64,000 bases of DNA from Clostridia bacterium. Its GTDB lineage: Bacteria > Bacillota > Clostridia > Oscillospirales > CAG-272. Positions 34,424 to 43,522 of the stretch are shown here, piece by piece; position 1 is the first letter of the stretch, and each line of letters opens with the position of its first letter. The position numbers and the translations under genes are program-made. The notes beneath the pieces are model-generated. The model searched no databases, was not told the origin of the DNA, and saw only the letters and a program-made list of their open reading frames with translations. The stretch spans positions 16,092 to 80,091 of the forward strand of contig JAGAVJ010000045.1 in NCBI GenBank assembly GCA_017942005.1, read 5' to 3'.

Positions 34424-34428
34424 CAGAA

Positions 34429-34938
34429 ATGAAGAATCTGTTTTACCCGGACGATTATAAGAAATCCTTTGCGCAGTATGATGCAGCGTATCTGACAGCC
34501 CGCGGCATTCGGTATCTGACCTGTGATATCGACAATACCCTTGTTACATACGATGACCCAAAGCCGACAGAAGCCGTACTCCATTGGCTGCGCTCTCTGA
34601 ATGAGGCTGGCATTACGGTAGCATTTTTATCAAACAACACACCGGAACGTGTCCATTTGTTCAATGAGGACCTTGCTTTTTATGCAGAGGCAGATGCGCA
34701 TAAACCGCTTCCTCATGCATTGCATCGATTTCTCAAGAAAAACGGCTGTAAAAAGACAGAATGCGCACATCTTGGGGATCAGGTTTTTACAGATGTACTT
34801 TTGGCACGATTTTGCGGTGTGACAGCGTTGCTTCTTCCGCCGATCAAAGATAAGAAAACCGCATTTTTTCGTTTCAAACGGGCGTTAGAAAAACCGATTG
34901 TCGCAAGCTACATCAAAAAACAACAGAAAAAACATTAA
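34429..34938 (+). CDS. YqeG-family HAD phosphatase
   Basis: A 169-residue HAD subclass IIIA protein. Motif I DIDNTLVTYD carries the nucleophilic Asp, motif II is FLSNNT, and motif IV HLGDQVFTDVLLAR. YqeG relatives act as PGP phosphatases or of unknown role. ATG 34429 starts 5 bases after the upstream stop, so the two genes are probably co-translated; the in-frame ATG 34393 lies inside the previous gene and would add 12 unrelated residues. Confidence 0.88.
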   Translation: MKNLFYPDDYKKSFAQYDAAYLTARGIRYLTCDIDNTLVTYDDPKPTEAVLHWLRSLNEAGITVAFLSNNTPERVHLFNEDLAFYAEADAHKPLPHALHRFLKKNGCKKTECAHLGDQVFTDVLLARFCGVTALLLPPIKDKKTAFFRFKRALEKPIVASYIKKQQKKH

Positions 34939-34952
34939 CTACAATCCATGAT

Positions 34953-34990
34953 ATAGGCTGCTGCATACAGATACAGCAGCCTATTTTTCC
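34953..34990 (+). terminator. Terminator after the YqeG gene
   Basis: ATAGGCTGCTG (34953-34963) pairs with CAGCAGCCTAT (34974-34984), then TTTTTCC. Confidence 0.88.
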
Positions 34991-34998
34991 TTATTCCC

Positions 34999-35027
34999 TT
35001 TACAAATACATCAAAATCGTGTATAAT
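34999..35027 (+). promoter_or_regulatory. Promoter of ruvX
   Basis: TTTACA (34999-35004), 17 bases, TATAAT (35022-35027), about 30 bases before AAAGGA. Confidence 0.75.
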
Positions 35028-35064
35028 ATAAAGGAAGAAATTTTTTACAAAGGATGATATCGAT

Positions 35065-35496
35065 ATGGCAGAAAAACAAAAACGGCTTCTTGGCGTTGAT
35101 CTTGGTGACGCCCGTACAGGTCTTGCGGTTTCCGATCCGCTTGGCATGCTTGCAAACGGTATCGGCTACATCAAATCGGGACATCCGCCAAAAATAGCGG
35201 AACAGGTATTAGCAGCAGCAAAAGAATACGATGTCAGCACCATTGTCATCGGCAATCCGATCAATATGAACGGCACCATCGGTCCGCGTGCCGATAAAAT
35301 ACAGGCATTTGTGGAACTTATGGAAACCATGACCGATATCCCGATTGTAAAATTCGATGAGCGTCTGACCACTGCTGCCGCACATCGGATTTTGAATGAA
35401 ACCAATATCAAATCACAAAAGCGCAAAACTGTCATCGACACCCTTTCCGCACAAATCATTCTGCAAAACTATATGGATGCACATCGTTTATCATAA
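35065..35496 (+). CDS. ruvX: Holliday junction resolvase RuvX/YqgF
   Basis: A 143-residue RNase H-fold protein. Motif LLGVDLGDARTGLAVSD (start) and TIVIGNPINMNG carry family acidic and Gly residues, and KFDERLTTAAA is the diagnostic YqgF block. The family is implicated in Holliday junction resolution and in 5' processing of pre-16S rRNA. Length is standard. It is expressed from its own promoter. Confidence 0.93.
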   Translation: MAEKQKRLLGVDLGDARTGLAVSDPLGMLANGIGYIKSGHPPKIAEQVLAAAKEYDVSTIVIGNPINMNGTIGPRADKIQAFVELMETMTDIPIVKFDERLTTAAAHRILNETNIKSQKRKTVIDTLSAQIILQNYMDAHRLS

Positions 35497-35619
35497 AAAC
35501 AACGAAAGCCGAAAAATCCGCGTGAAAATGTTTTTTCATGCTGCCTTCACACACATATAACAACCGTGTGATATACTGTTTGTATTAGAATTAGAAAAGA
35601 AAAGGATCTTCTGATACCT

Positions 35620-36486
35620 ATGAACAAAATCATAAAAACCGATGATAAACGTAAAGAAATCGCCGCAAAAGAAGCAATCCGTGCAGAAAAATCCAGAAAA
35701 TCCAGCGCTGTAGAACGCGGCATGCGAAATCACATCTATATCTGGTCCGTCATCATGATGGTGATCATGCCGATTCTCACGGAGATTGGACTGCGTGCTG
35801 TAAACGTCTGGCTTGACACCTACATTTCCGTATATTATCCCTCCACTGCAATTACAGTGCTGCAATGGGTCACATATTATTTAAAAATCATCTTAACGCT
35901 CGTGTACCAATTCGGCGGATTTGCAGTTTTAGGATACAGTGTCATGCGCTACAGTGTGAGAAAATCGCTGTGTCCACTGCTTTTGTCGATTGTATCAATC
36001 ACAATTGGTTATGGAAGCGGCATTTTTGAAACGATCTATCTGTATGGTGTAAATGTCATAAAAAGCAACTTTGTATACTATGTTACATACTGGACTTTAA
36101 ATTATTTTCTTTCATTGTTCACTACCCTATGCATTATCTTCCTGTGTGCAATGCTGCGATTTGCGTTTATGCACCACAGCAGATTGCAAATGCAGGTACA
36201 GATTGTTGAGGAACCCCGCGAAGAACGCAGAAAAAATGCTTTGCGCCGCCTCTATTTATGGATCACACTTTTGTTATTTGTGTTCAACTTTGTTCCTGAC
36301 ATCCAGAATATGATTGGGGAATACCGTAAAGTCGGTGCGCCTGAAGATATCTGGGATTTGATTACCTTTGTACAGCCGCTGATTACAACACCGCTGATGA
36401 GTGCGTTTGGATATTTCATCATGCTGCGCGTCGGTACGGTACTCACCAATCAATACACCGCACAGCAGGAATACGCCGAAAAATAA
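35620..36486 (+). CDS. Multi-pass membrane protein of unknown function
   Basis: A 288-residue protein, not recognised. A Lys/Arg-rich cytoplasmic N-terminus is followed by about six hydrophobic segments, with a long basic loop (EEPREERRKNALRR) near residue 200. There are no catalytic or transporter signatures. AAAGGA precedes the ATG. It lies between ruvX and pfkA with no close operon partner. Confidence 0.75.
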   Translation: MNKIIKTDDKRKEIAAKEAIRAEKSRKSSAVERGMRNHIYIWSVIMMVIMPILTEIGLRAVNVWLDTYISVYYPSTAITVLQWVTYYLKIILTLVYQFGGFAVLGYSVMRYSVRKSLCPLLLSIVSITIGYGSGIFETIYLYGVNVIKSNFVYYVTYWTLNYFLSLFTTLCIIFLCAMLRFAFMHHSRLQMQVQIVEEPREERRKNALRRLYLWITLLLFVFNFVPDIQNMIGEYRKVGAPEDIWDLITFVQPLITTPLMSAFGYFIMLRVGTVLTNQYTAQQEYAEK

Positions 36487-36703
36487 ATTCCATTTATAGA
36501 TTCTCCATTCTCTTTTAACTATTTTCCTGTTAATTTATATATTTATACCAAATTCCCATCAAAATCTACGGCATAGTATCAATTATACTATATAAAAAAG
36601 AGGTCTTTGGCTGATCCTATAAACACATGGATGAAATGGCCTATTTTATCTTTTAACGATTTGTTAAATATTTCCCAAATTTGAGAAATCTTTCACAAAC
36701 CTA
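36487..36703. other. AT-rich gap before pfkA, no gene seen
   Basis: Contains a weak hairpin ATAGTAT/ATACTAT (about 36574-36592) that may terminate the upstream membrane-protein gene. Nothing else was recognised. Confidence 0.4.
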
Positions 36704-36732
36704 TTGATTTTTTCAAGTAAATGCGGTATAAT
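36704..36732 (+). promoter_or_regulatory. Promoter of pfkA
   Basis: TTGATT (36704-36709), 17 bases, TATAAT (36727-36732). Confidence 0.75.
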
Positions 36733-36808
36733 ATAAAAGGTAAAATTTTTCAAATGCGAAGAATCAAAAGAGAACTTTCGTAAATTTTATATAAAAGAGG
36801 AAAAGTAC

Positions 36809-37870
36809 ATGGAAAATTTCAAAAGGATCGGTGTATTAACGTCTGGCGGCGATGCACCTGGTATGAATGCTGCGATCCGTGCGATTGTACGCGCTGCATT
36901 GGATCGCAATGTAGAAGTAGTCGGTATTTACGACGGTTACAGCGGTATGATTAATGATCATATGGAATTGCTCTCTTCTGGTGATGTATCCAATATCATC
37001 AGCCATGGCGGTACCATTCTGTATTCTGCACGCTGCGATGAATTCCGCTATGAAGAAGGTATGCAGAAAGCCATTGCCAACTGCAAAAAACACGATATCG
37101 ACGGTGTTGTCGCCATCGGCGGCGACGGTACCTTCCGCGGCGCAACAGATCTTTCCAATCGTGGTCTTCCCACCATTGGTGTTCCCGGCTCTATCGATAA
37201 CGATATTACTGCCTCTGACTATTCTGTGGGCTTCGATACTGCAATGAATACGGTTATCACCATGTGCGATGCGCTTCGTGATACCTGTGAATCTCATGCC
37301 CGCTGCAATGTCGTAGAAGTCATGGGACGTACTGCCGGACATATTGCGCTCCGTTCCGGAATTGCGTCCGGCGCTTCCGCGGTCTGCATCAATGAAATTC
37401 CGTTTGATGAGGATTCCTGTATACAGCGTTTGATAAAAGAACGCAATAACGGCAAACGCAGTATGCTGGTTCTCGTGGCAGAAGGAAACGGTGATTTTGC
37501 AGAACAGCTGACCAAACGCATTGAAGAAAAAACCGGTATTGAAGCGCGCTTCACACGTCTTGGACACATTCAGCGCGGTGGTTCTCCAACATTGGAAGAT
37601 CGCTTTATCGCCACCCAAATGGGTGCCAAAGCCGTAGAATGCCTCCTGGCAGGCCAAAGCAATGTTGTTGTATGTAAGCGCGGCAACGATATCGTCACAT
37701 ACGATATCAATTATGCCCAGAATATCGACCGTATGTATAAAAAGAAGCTTACAGAGGAACAAATTGCCGCACTTTCCCCTGATATGAGAACAGAAATGGA
37801 AGCATTCTGCCAAATGCGCCGTGAACAGCTGGAAGCATTGTATAATCTTGCATATGAAGTTGCACGGTAA
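36809..37870 (+). CDS. pfkA: ATP-dependent 6-phosphofructokinase
   Basis: A 353-residue glycolytic enzyme that phosphorylates fructose-6-phosphate. ATP-binding GGDAPGMNAAIR (residues 11-22) and GGDGTFRGA (about 105), and the catalytic block PGSIDNDI (about 130) with the expected Asp are intact, as is MGRTAGHIAL. Gly after GGD in GGDGT indicates ATP rather than pyrophosphate use. It is about 30 residues longer than typical bacterial PfkA at the C-terminus (helical, acidic and basic). Single gene with promoter and terminator. Confidence 0.94.
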   Translation: MENFKRIGVLTSGGDAPGMNAAIRAIVRAALDRNVEVVGIYDGYSGMINDHMELLSSGDVSNIISHGGTILYSARCDEFRYEEGMQKAIANCKKHDIDGVVAIGGDGTFRGATDLSNRGLPTIGVPGSIDNDITASDYSVGFDTAMNTVITMCDALRDTCESHARCNVVEVMGRTAGHIALRSGIASGASAVCINEIPFDEDSCIQRLIKERNNGKRSMLVLVAEGNGDFAEQLTKRIEEKTGIEARFTRLGHIQRGGSPTLEDRFIATQMGAKAVECLLAGQSNVVVCKRGNDIVTYDINYAQNIDRMYKKKLTEEQIAALSPDMRTEMEAFCQMRREQLEALYNLAYEVAR

Positions 37871-37955
37871 TTGATATAACAGCTTTTGTCCTTCCCTGTT
37901 CATATATCTCCATCATAAATTTTATATAAAAAATTCCTGATACAAATAAAAGATG

Positions 37956-37987
37956 AGCTGTACCGTAACGGTACAGCTTATTTTTTA
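37956..37987 (+). terminator. Terminator of pfkA
   Basis: AGCTGTACCG (37956-37965), loop TAA, CGGTACAGCT (37969-37978), then TATTTTTT. Confidence 0.93.
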
Positions 37988-38151
37988 TGATTCTGTGTTA
38001 TTCTTTAAGGAAAATAAAAAATGTATTTACAAATTTTATATATTTTTAAATTATGCAGTTCATATAAAAACGGTATAATATAGTAAAGAAATAAATAGTT
38101 TCAGGTATATGAAATGCAGCATATTACCTACATACCGGAAAGGAATTTTCA

Positions 38152-40518
38152 ATGAAACAAAACACAGCAAAAACCCGAATGACTTCATTCCTTCTGTCGT
38201 TGCTGCTGACCGTTCCAGCAATTTCAATCACATCATGCGATCAAGTAACAGAAAAAGAAAACAAAAAAGTTGCAGAACCAGCCGCAGTTGACCACGTTTG
38301 GAAAACGGAATACATCAGCTTACCGGATAATCTTTCTGTATACAGGCTTGGAAATTATCTTTATCAGGACGATACCATTTCCTTTTCTGCAGACCGCATT
38401 ATTAATGAAGAAACATGGGAACGGGAACCCGTCACCGTCCATTATAATTTTACGACGGATGAAATTACCTATACACAAGCAAAAAAATTAGACACGGAAA
38501 AATACGGTTATGAAAGTTACAGCTTTCAAACAGCCAACGGGGACCTTCTCCGTGTTTTTGAAAAATACGATGAACAAAATCAACAAAGTCTATACACGCT
38601 GTATAGATTTGATGCAGACGGCAATGAACTGTACAACGAAAGTTTAAATTCCTTGGTTCCAGAGTCCGACAGACCATATGGTCTTTATGTATCCGATGCA
38701 TTTTTAACAACAGATGGCATTCTTTATGTTATCATAGATTCACAGACAATTCTTGCATTATCGGCAGAAGACGGTTCAAAGTTATTTGATGTAAAGTCAG
38801 AAAATTATATTGATTCCACATTCACCGCAGCAGACGGTACCGTATATGTCAGTATTTATGATTATGATGCAGGCCAGCGTGTTTTCCGCAGCATTGATAA
38901 AAATAAGAAAGCATTCGGCGATGCACTGCAAATTCCGGAATCACTTGATATAAACAACGCACAGGTTTTCATTACAGACGGATACGATCTCATGATCAAA
39001 AATGATACCGGTCTGTACGGTGTAAACTATACAGAACCGGAACCCACTCTTTTATGCAATTGGCTCAATTCCGACCTGGTCATTGATGATGTTCAAGATC
39101 TCGCTTTGCTCAATTCAGAGCTTGCAGCATTTATTGATGAAGATCCTGTATCCGGTACACCGCAGTTATGTTTGATGACGCCCGTTGCGCCGGAAGATGT
39201 GAAGCCGAAATATTTGATCGAAGTAGCATATATAGAACGCGGCTACAGTTCTCTTCCGCGTAAGGTCGTTGCATTCAACCGGGAATCGGACGACTACCGT
39301 GTTGTCTTAAAGGATTATAATCAAAACCGAAATACGGATAGCTCCATAAACGAGCTTTTGACCAACGATATCGTTGCAGGAAATGTTCCGGATATCATTA
39401 TTTTCGATTCCGATATGTACGATGGATTCGATTCCGCCGAATTGATTGACAAGGGCTTATTCCTTGATCTGTATTCTTATATGGATAAAGACGGTGAGGT
39501 CATGAACCGTGACGCTTTTATTCCCTGTGTTCTCGGTCCGATGGAGCATAACGGCACGCTTCCGCTGCTTGCACAAAGTGTCTCCTTCTTCACATTGTGC
39601 GGAAAAGAATCCGTACTTGGGAAAAAATCTGTCTGGTCATTTTCTGATATCCTTGAATTTACCGAGTCCCTTAAAGATGATCAGTATCTAATGGCTGAAT
39701 ATCTCGGCTCTGCTTCTCAAAGTGAAATCACGAAAGAACTGTTCCAAGCCATGTTTTCTTATACCATACAGTCATTTATTGATGAAGAAACAGCCACCTG
39801 TTCCTTTGATGACGGCCGTTTTGCATCACTTCTGCAATTCTGCAAAGAAGCGCCGATTCTCGATTCAAGCACGATTGACAGTGAAAAAACTGCAATACAA
39901 GAAAATAAGGTCGCTTTATTACAAGGTTCCATCAACGGTATCAGTGATTATCTTCAGTTAAAGTATTCCACCTTTTTAAAGGACATGACCTTAATCGGAT
40001 TTCCAACTGCCGATGAAACTGCAAAAAGCGGTACAGTTTTAGTTCCATCCAGTATGTATGGTATTACAAAAGACAGTCCGGTTGCAGACGGCGCATGGGA
40101 ATTTATCAAGCGTACCTTTGGCAGTACCTCACAGAATCGATATTACCATGAAGAAGGGATATCGTCTTCGATTGCAGCACTGGAAGAAGCCTTTGAAAAA
40201 GAAAAACTTACATATTATGAATTCAGGGAACACGGTTGGGGTGCAACTACGTATGAGGAAGGTGATGAAATCAATCCGAATTGGGAACAGGACGCGCTTG
40301 ATAACGGTGCAGTTCCCGGCCATTTTGAAGAAGAAGACCGGCAGGCAATCCTTGATCTTATCAACAACACCACACTCGTATTCAATATGGATCAAAAAAT
40401 TTTGTCTCTGATTGAAGAAGATGTTTCCGCCTATTTTGCAGGTGTGAAATCTCTTGAAGAAACCGTTAATCTTGTGCAGAATCGCGTATCGATATATGTC
40501 AGTGAAACAAAAGGATAA
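38152..40518 (+). CDS. Large two-domain solute-binding lipoprotein (788 aa)
   Basis: The signal peptide ends in lipobox ITSC with C29. Residues 40-370 contain repeating YVSIYD/LYVIIDSQTILALSAEDG-type strands suggestive of a beta-propeller. From about 390 (DDYRVVLKDYNQ..., PDIIIFDSD) the sequence follows the family 1 solute-binding fold to the end. Ordinary sugar-binding proteins have about 420 residues, so this is a fusion of a propeller-like module with a binding domain. No permease is adjacent; it may serve another transporter or a sensor. AAAGGAA precedes the ATG; a TATAAT at 38074 is a possible -10 element. The terminator belongs to the GGGCTGTTGC repeat type. Confidence 0.82.
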   Translation: MKQNTAKTRMTSFLLSLLLTVPAISITSCDQVTEKENKKVAEPAAVDHVWKTEYISLPDNLSVYRLGNYLYQDDTISFSADRIINEETWEREPVTVHYNFTTDEITYTQAKKLDTEKYGYESYSFQTANGDLLRVFEKYDEQNQQSLYTLYRFDADGNELYNESLNSLVPESDRPYGLYVSDAFLTTDGILYVIIDSQTILALSAEDGSKLFDVKSENYIDSTFTAADGTVYVSIYDYDAGQRVFRSIDKNKKAFGDALQIPESLDINNAQVFITDGYDLMIKNDTGLYGVNYTEPEPTLLCNWLNSDLVIDDVQDLALLNSELAAFIDEDPVSGTPQLCLMTPVAPEDVKPKYLIEVAYIERGYSSLPRKVVAFNRESDDYRVVLKDYNQNRNTDSSINELLTNDIVAGNVPDIIIFDSDMYDGFDSAELIDKGLFLDLYSYMDKDGEVMNRDAFIPCVLGPMEHNGTLPLLAQSVSFFTLCGKESVLGKKSVWSFSDILEFTESLKDDQYLMAEYLGSASQSEITKELFQAMFSYTIQSFIDEETATCSFDDGRFASLLQFCKEAPILDSSTIDSEKTAIQENKVALLQGSINGISDYLQLKYSTFLKDMTLIGFPTADETAKSGTVLVPSSMYGITKDSPVADGAWEFIKRTFGSTSQNRYYHEEGISSSIAALEEAFEKEKLTYYEFREHGWGATTYEEGDEINPNWEQDALDNGAVPGHFEEEDRQAILDLINNTTLVFNMDQKILSLIEEDVSAYFAGVKSLEETVNLVQNRVSIYVSETKG

Positions 40519-40537
40519 TCTCCCAAGATAACCAAAA

Positions 40538-40578
40538 GGGCTGTTGCAAGTTTTTAACTTGCAACAGCCCCATTTTTT
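40538..40578 (+). terminator. Terminator, GGGCTGTTGCAA-type hairpin repeat
   Basis: GGGCTGTTGCAAGTT pairs with AACTTGCAACAGCCC (40538-40570), then CATTTTTTG. The same hairpin core recurs at 20568 and 61184. Confidence 0.88.
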
Positions 40579-40586
40579 GTAATAAA

Positions 40587-40803
40587 AACGTGAGTTCGAT
40601 GAGGAGATGCTTTTTTTAAAAAAGCATCTCCTCAAACTCCACCGCAAAAACTTTTAAACAGAGAAACCAATAAAATATGTATAAATCAAGCAAAAAACGT
40701 ACAGTTTTGATTTGATTTATACATATAAAGTTTTTTGAAAAGGGTTTGGGGAAAACTTTTTCCCCAAAAAAGTTTTCCCCGAGAATTCTATCAAACTCAC
40801 GTT
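40587..40803. repeat. MITE-like palindromic repeat, family A, complete copy 2
   Basis: Ends AACGTGAGTTCGAT (from 40587) and ATCAAACTCACGTT (to 40803) are inverted. Inside: perfect stem GAGGAGATGCTTTTTT/AAAAAAGCATCTCCTC, a central TATGTATAAATCAA/TTGATTTATACATA, and stem GGGGAAAACTTTTT/AAAAAGTTTTCCCC. It is almost wholly palindromic and non-coding. Confidence 0.8.
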
Positions 40804-40806
40804 ATT

Positions 40807-41532
40807 TTATTCCGGCTGGTATGCTACAAGCTGGCGGAATAATGCAAGCTGTGCGGCATATTGATCTTCATTTTGCACTTTTTTATTAAAGTTATTTACA
40901 TAACTTTTGGCACGGCAGCAGATGATTGTATCACGCGGCAGCTGACGAAAACCGTTTGCATTTCCTATCGGTAAATCCCCGATGAAAAATCCGCAGGTAT
41001 CATATGCATTTTCAGGCACATACCCGAGTACATCTTCCAGACTGCAAAATGCACCTGTATCAACCGTTTCCTGATATAAGGATTGATCTATGAGCAATAT
41101 GACATATTCGCCGACCATAATGAAATTATCAAACTGTCCGCGTGACGACTGATTGGTCAATGCATTGAAATACACGCCGTCTTCCTGATATTGCTTTGCA
41201 AGAGCTTCTGACACGTAAATGATTTTATTAAAGTCCAGATTAAGCTTCTGATCTTTCGTATAATCTGCCGGATTGTCATTCACAGGCGCAGCTGCATGCG
41301 ATGCTTCTTCCATGACAGAAAGAATGTCTGAAATGGTTTCTCCATCAAGATACGCCGGGCCGGTATACAAAATATGCGCATCATAAGAAGGTTTGCCTGT
41401 CATCTGTGCGATTGCAATGATAAAAAACACTACAAAAAATCCGATAATCAGGGTATGCCACTTATAGTGATACCAGAAATTTTCAAGCGCGGAACTTGGC
41501 TTGGAAAGCTGTTCTTCGTTTTGATTTTGCAT
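40807..41532 (-). CDS. Single-pass membrane protein of unknown function
   Basis: A 241-residue protein, not recognised. A short cytoplasmic N-terminus, one transmembrane segment (about 28-48, TLIIGFFVVFFIIAIA) and an extracytoplasmic domain of about 190 residues. Start 41532 fits AGAAAGGG upstream; the longer frame to 41676 has no ribosome binding site. Last gene of the minus-strand block after greA. Its stop codon lies just beside the end of the repeat A copy. Confidence 0.75.
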   Translation of the reverse strand: MQNQNEEQLSKPSSALENFWYHYKWHTLIIGFFVVFFIIAIAQMTGKPSYDAHILYTGPAYLDGETISDILSVMEEASHAAAPVNDNPADYTKDQKLNLDFNKIIYVSEALAKQYQEDGVYFNALTNQSSRGQFDNFIMVGEYVILLIDQSLYQETVDTGAFCSLEDVLGYVPENAYDTCGFFIGDLPIGNANGFRQLPRDTIICCRAKSYVNNFNKKVQNEDQYAAQLALFRQLVAYQPE

Positions 41533-41623
41533 AATCCGTAACCCTTTCTCTTCAATATGGGACAGTACCGCCCCGTCACGCAATGATCCGGTGGTGGATT
41601 CCGCCGTTGGAAAAAGCAAGCTT

Positions 41624-42097
41624 TTATTTGTTGATTTCCAGAATCTGAATACGCATCTGCCCCGACGGAATTGCAATACTCAGCATGTCACCAACCTTCG
41701 CGCCGATAATGGCACGTCCGATCGGAGATTGGTCGGAAATCTTATTTTCAAGTGCATTCGCTTCATTGGAACCAACCAGAGTATATTCGATATCTTCGTC
41801 AAAGTCCATATCGTGAACTTTCACTTTTGTTCCAATACTGATTGCATCCGTATTGATCTGCGCAACAACATGAACATGTTTTAAGGTGTTTTCCAGTTCT
41901 GCGATTTGTGCTTCTACCTTTGCTTGTTCGTTCTTTGCTTCATCGTACTCACTGTTCTCGGAAAGGTCACCAAAACCTCTTGCAATTCCGATATTTTTCG
42001 TTACTTCCGGACGCTTAACATTGATTAAATACGCAAGCTCATCCTGTAACTTTTTTAAACCTTCTTCAGTTACTGTTATGGTTTTTTCTTCTGACAT
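41624..42097 (-). CDS. greA: Transcription elongation factor GreA
   Basis: A 157-residue protein that rescues backtracked RNA polymerase by stimulating transcript cleavage. The N-terminal coiled coil (residues 10-75) carries the acidic tip motif AYLINVKRPEV...FGDLSENSEYDEAKNEQ, the GreA signature. The C-terminal FKBP-like domain follows (SPIGRAIIGAKVGDMLSI). TTGGAG precedes ATG 42097. It lies between ctpA and the membrane-protein gene, with gaps of 84 and 91 bases. Confidence 0.95.
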   Translation of the reverse strand: MSEEKTITVTEEGLKKLQDELAYLINVKRPEVTKNIGIARGFGDLSENSEYDEAKNEQAKVEAQIAELENTLKHVHVVAQINTDAISIGTKVKVHDMDFDEDIEYTLVGSNEANALENKISDQSPIGRAIIGAKVGDMLSIAIPSGQMRIQILEINK

Positions 42098-42181
42098 GAT
42101 TTGTACTCCAATCTGATACGTAATTTTTCGTATTTTTTGTAATGCTGCGAATTGTTTTTTCAAAAACAACTCGTAAATAAT

Positions 42182-43411
42182 TTATGAATTTGCTTCTTCT
42201 GCCGTAATTTCTCCGTTCAGAATTTTTACAGCCATTTGCAGCTGATTGTCCTCATCATCTGTGATTTTGTAGAAATTCTTCTGCTGCAAGGATTCGTCCA
42301 ATGGCAGAACGACATCCGGAGTAATGCCGATGCCTTCATAGTTTTCAGAAAATGGCGGATTATACATACGGTACGAAATAGAAATTCCAGAACCATCCGG
42401 CAACGGGACCACGGTTTGCATCGTTCCCTTTCCATAGGTTTGTGTACCAATAATCGTTGCCAGGTGGTAATCCTGTAAGGCCGATGTAAACAGCTCTGCG
42501 GCACTTGCCGTACTGCCGTTGACAAGGACTGCCATCGGTATGTTCAGATAATCCGCATCAGAATCAATCGAATCCTCATTGCCCTGTTTATCGACAATAC
42601 GAATGATCGGTCCTTCCGGCAGAAGGTCGTCCAGAGTATCGACGATTCCAGTCAGCGCACCGCCAGGGTTATAACGGACATCAAAAATCAACTTTTTTGC
42701 ACCTTTGGACTGTAAATCGGCAAGTGCAACACGTACACTTTCACCGGTATTTTCCGCAAACTGCGTGATACGAATGACACCGATTTCCGTGTTATACATA
42801 TGATATTCCACGGTCGTATCGACTACGGTATCGCGAATGATAGAAAAATCTAACGTTTCTGTATAATTGACACCGCGTCGTACCGAAAACTTCGCAACCG
42901 TTCCCTTAGCCCCCTGCATCTTTGCAACAGCAGGGTAATAACCAAGCTCTGCAACCGATTCGTCACCGACCATGTAAATCAAATCGCCAGGTTCTACCCC
43001 TGCCTCCAAAGCAGGAGAATCACGCATGACAGATATGACCTCCAGCGCGCCAAAGTCTCCGTTATAAATAATATGTACACCAATACCGACCATCTCGCCG
43101 GTGGATTCCTGCATATATTCCGTGAATTCATCGGCTGTCATATAGGAAGCGTATTTATCACCGACACCGACAATATAACCGCGTATCAAATAATCCGATA
43201 ATTGTGTTTCATCGATTTCACCGACATAATTATTGCGGTACAATGCATCGACATAATTCAGCTTATCATAGGTACTGGTGCCAAGAGAGGCCTTCTGCAA
43301 AACCTCCTGGTATTTCTGCTGCAATGAAACATACGTGATCTGGAATGTCAGCAGCGCTGCAAGTAAAATAAGAACAATTGCTGCCGGTATTGAAATTTTT
43401 TTTGACATCAT
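42182..43411 (-). CDS. C-terminal processing peptidase (S41, CtpA-like)
   Basis: A 409-residue membrane-anchored serine protease with an N-terminal signal anchor (about 7-27), a PDZ domain (GIGVHIIYNG... EAGVEPGDLIY) and the S41 catalytic domain with DVRYNPGG, NGSTASAAELF (nucleophile Ser) and TYGKGTMQ (Lys). It is intact. Next to ftsEX and two M23 hydrolases, as in many Firmicutes, where it may tune wall hydrolases. ATG 43411 is favoured by AAAGGA upstream. Confidence 0.93.
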   Translation of the reverse strand: MMSKKISIPAAIVLILLAALLTFQITYVSLQQKYQEVLQKASLGTSTYDKLNYVDALYRNNYVGEIDETQLSDYLIRGYIVGVGDKYASYMTADEFTEYMQESTGEMVGIGVHIIYNGDFGALEVISVMRDSPALEAGVEPGDLIYMVGDESVAELGYYPAVAKMQGAKGTVAKFSVRRGVNYTETLDFSIIRDTVVDTTVEYHMYNTEIGVIRITQFAENTGESVRVALADLQSKGAKKLIFDVRYNPGGALTGIVDTLDDLLPEGPIIRIVDKQGNEDSIDSDADYLNIPMAVLVNGSTASAAELFTSALQDYHLATIIGTQTYGKGTMQTVVPLPDGSGISISYRMYNPPFSENYEGIGITPDVVLPLDESLQQKNFYKITDDEDNQLQMAVKILNGEITAEEANS

Positions 43412-43522
43412 TCCATCACCATTCCTTTCTTTTCTCTTGATAGACGACCGATATTCCATCTACAACCCATTGTCGACAGAAAAATCGACTCCCCTTACCG
43501 AAATATGATCCTGGCAGAAAAA

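Noticed and set aside
36836..37903. 355-codon minus-strand ORF opposite pfkA
   Set aside because: Mirror of pfkA codon bias; pfkA itself is complete with all motifs.
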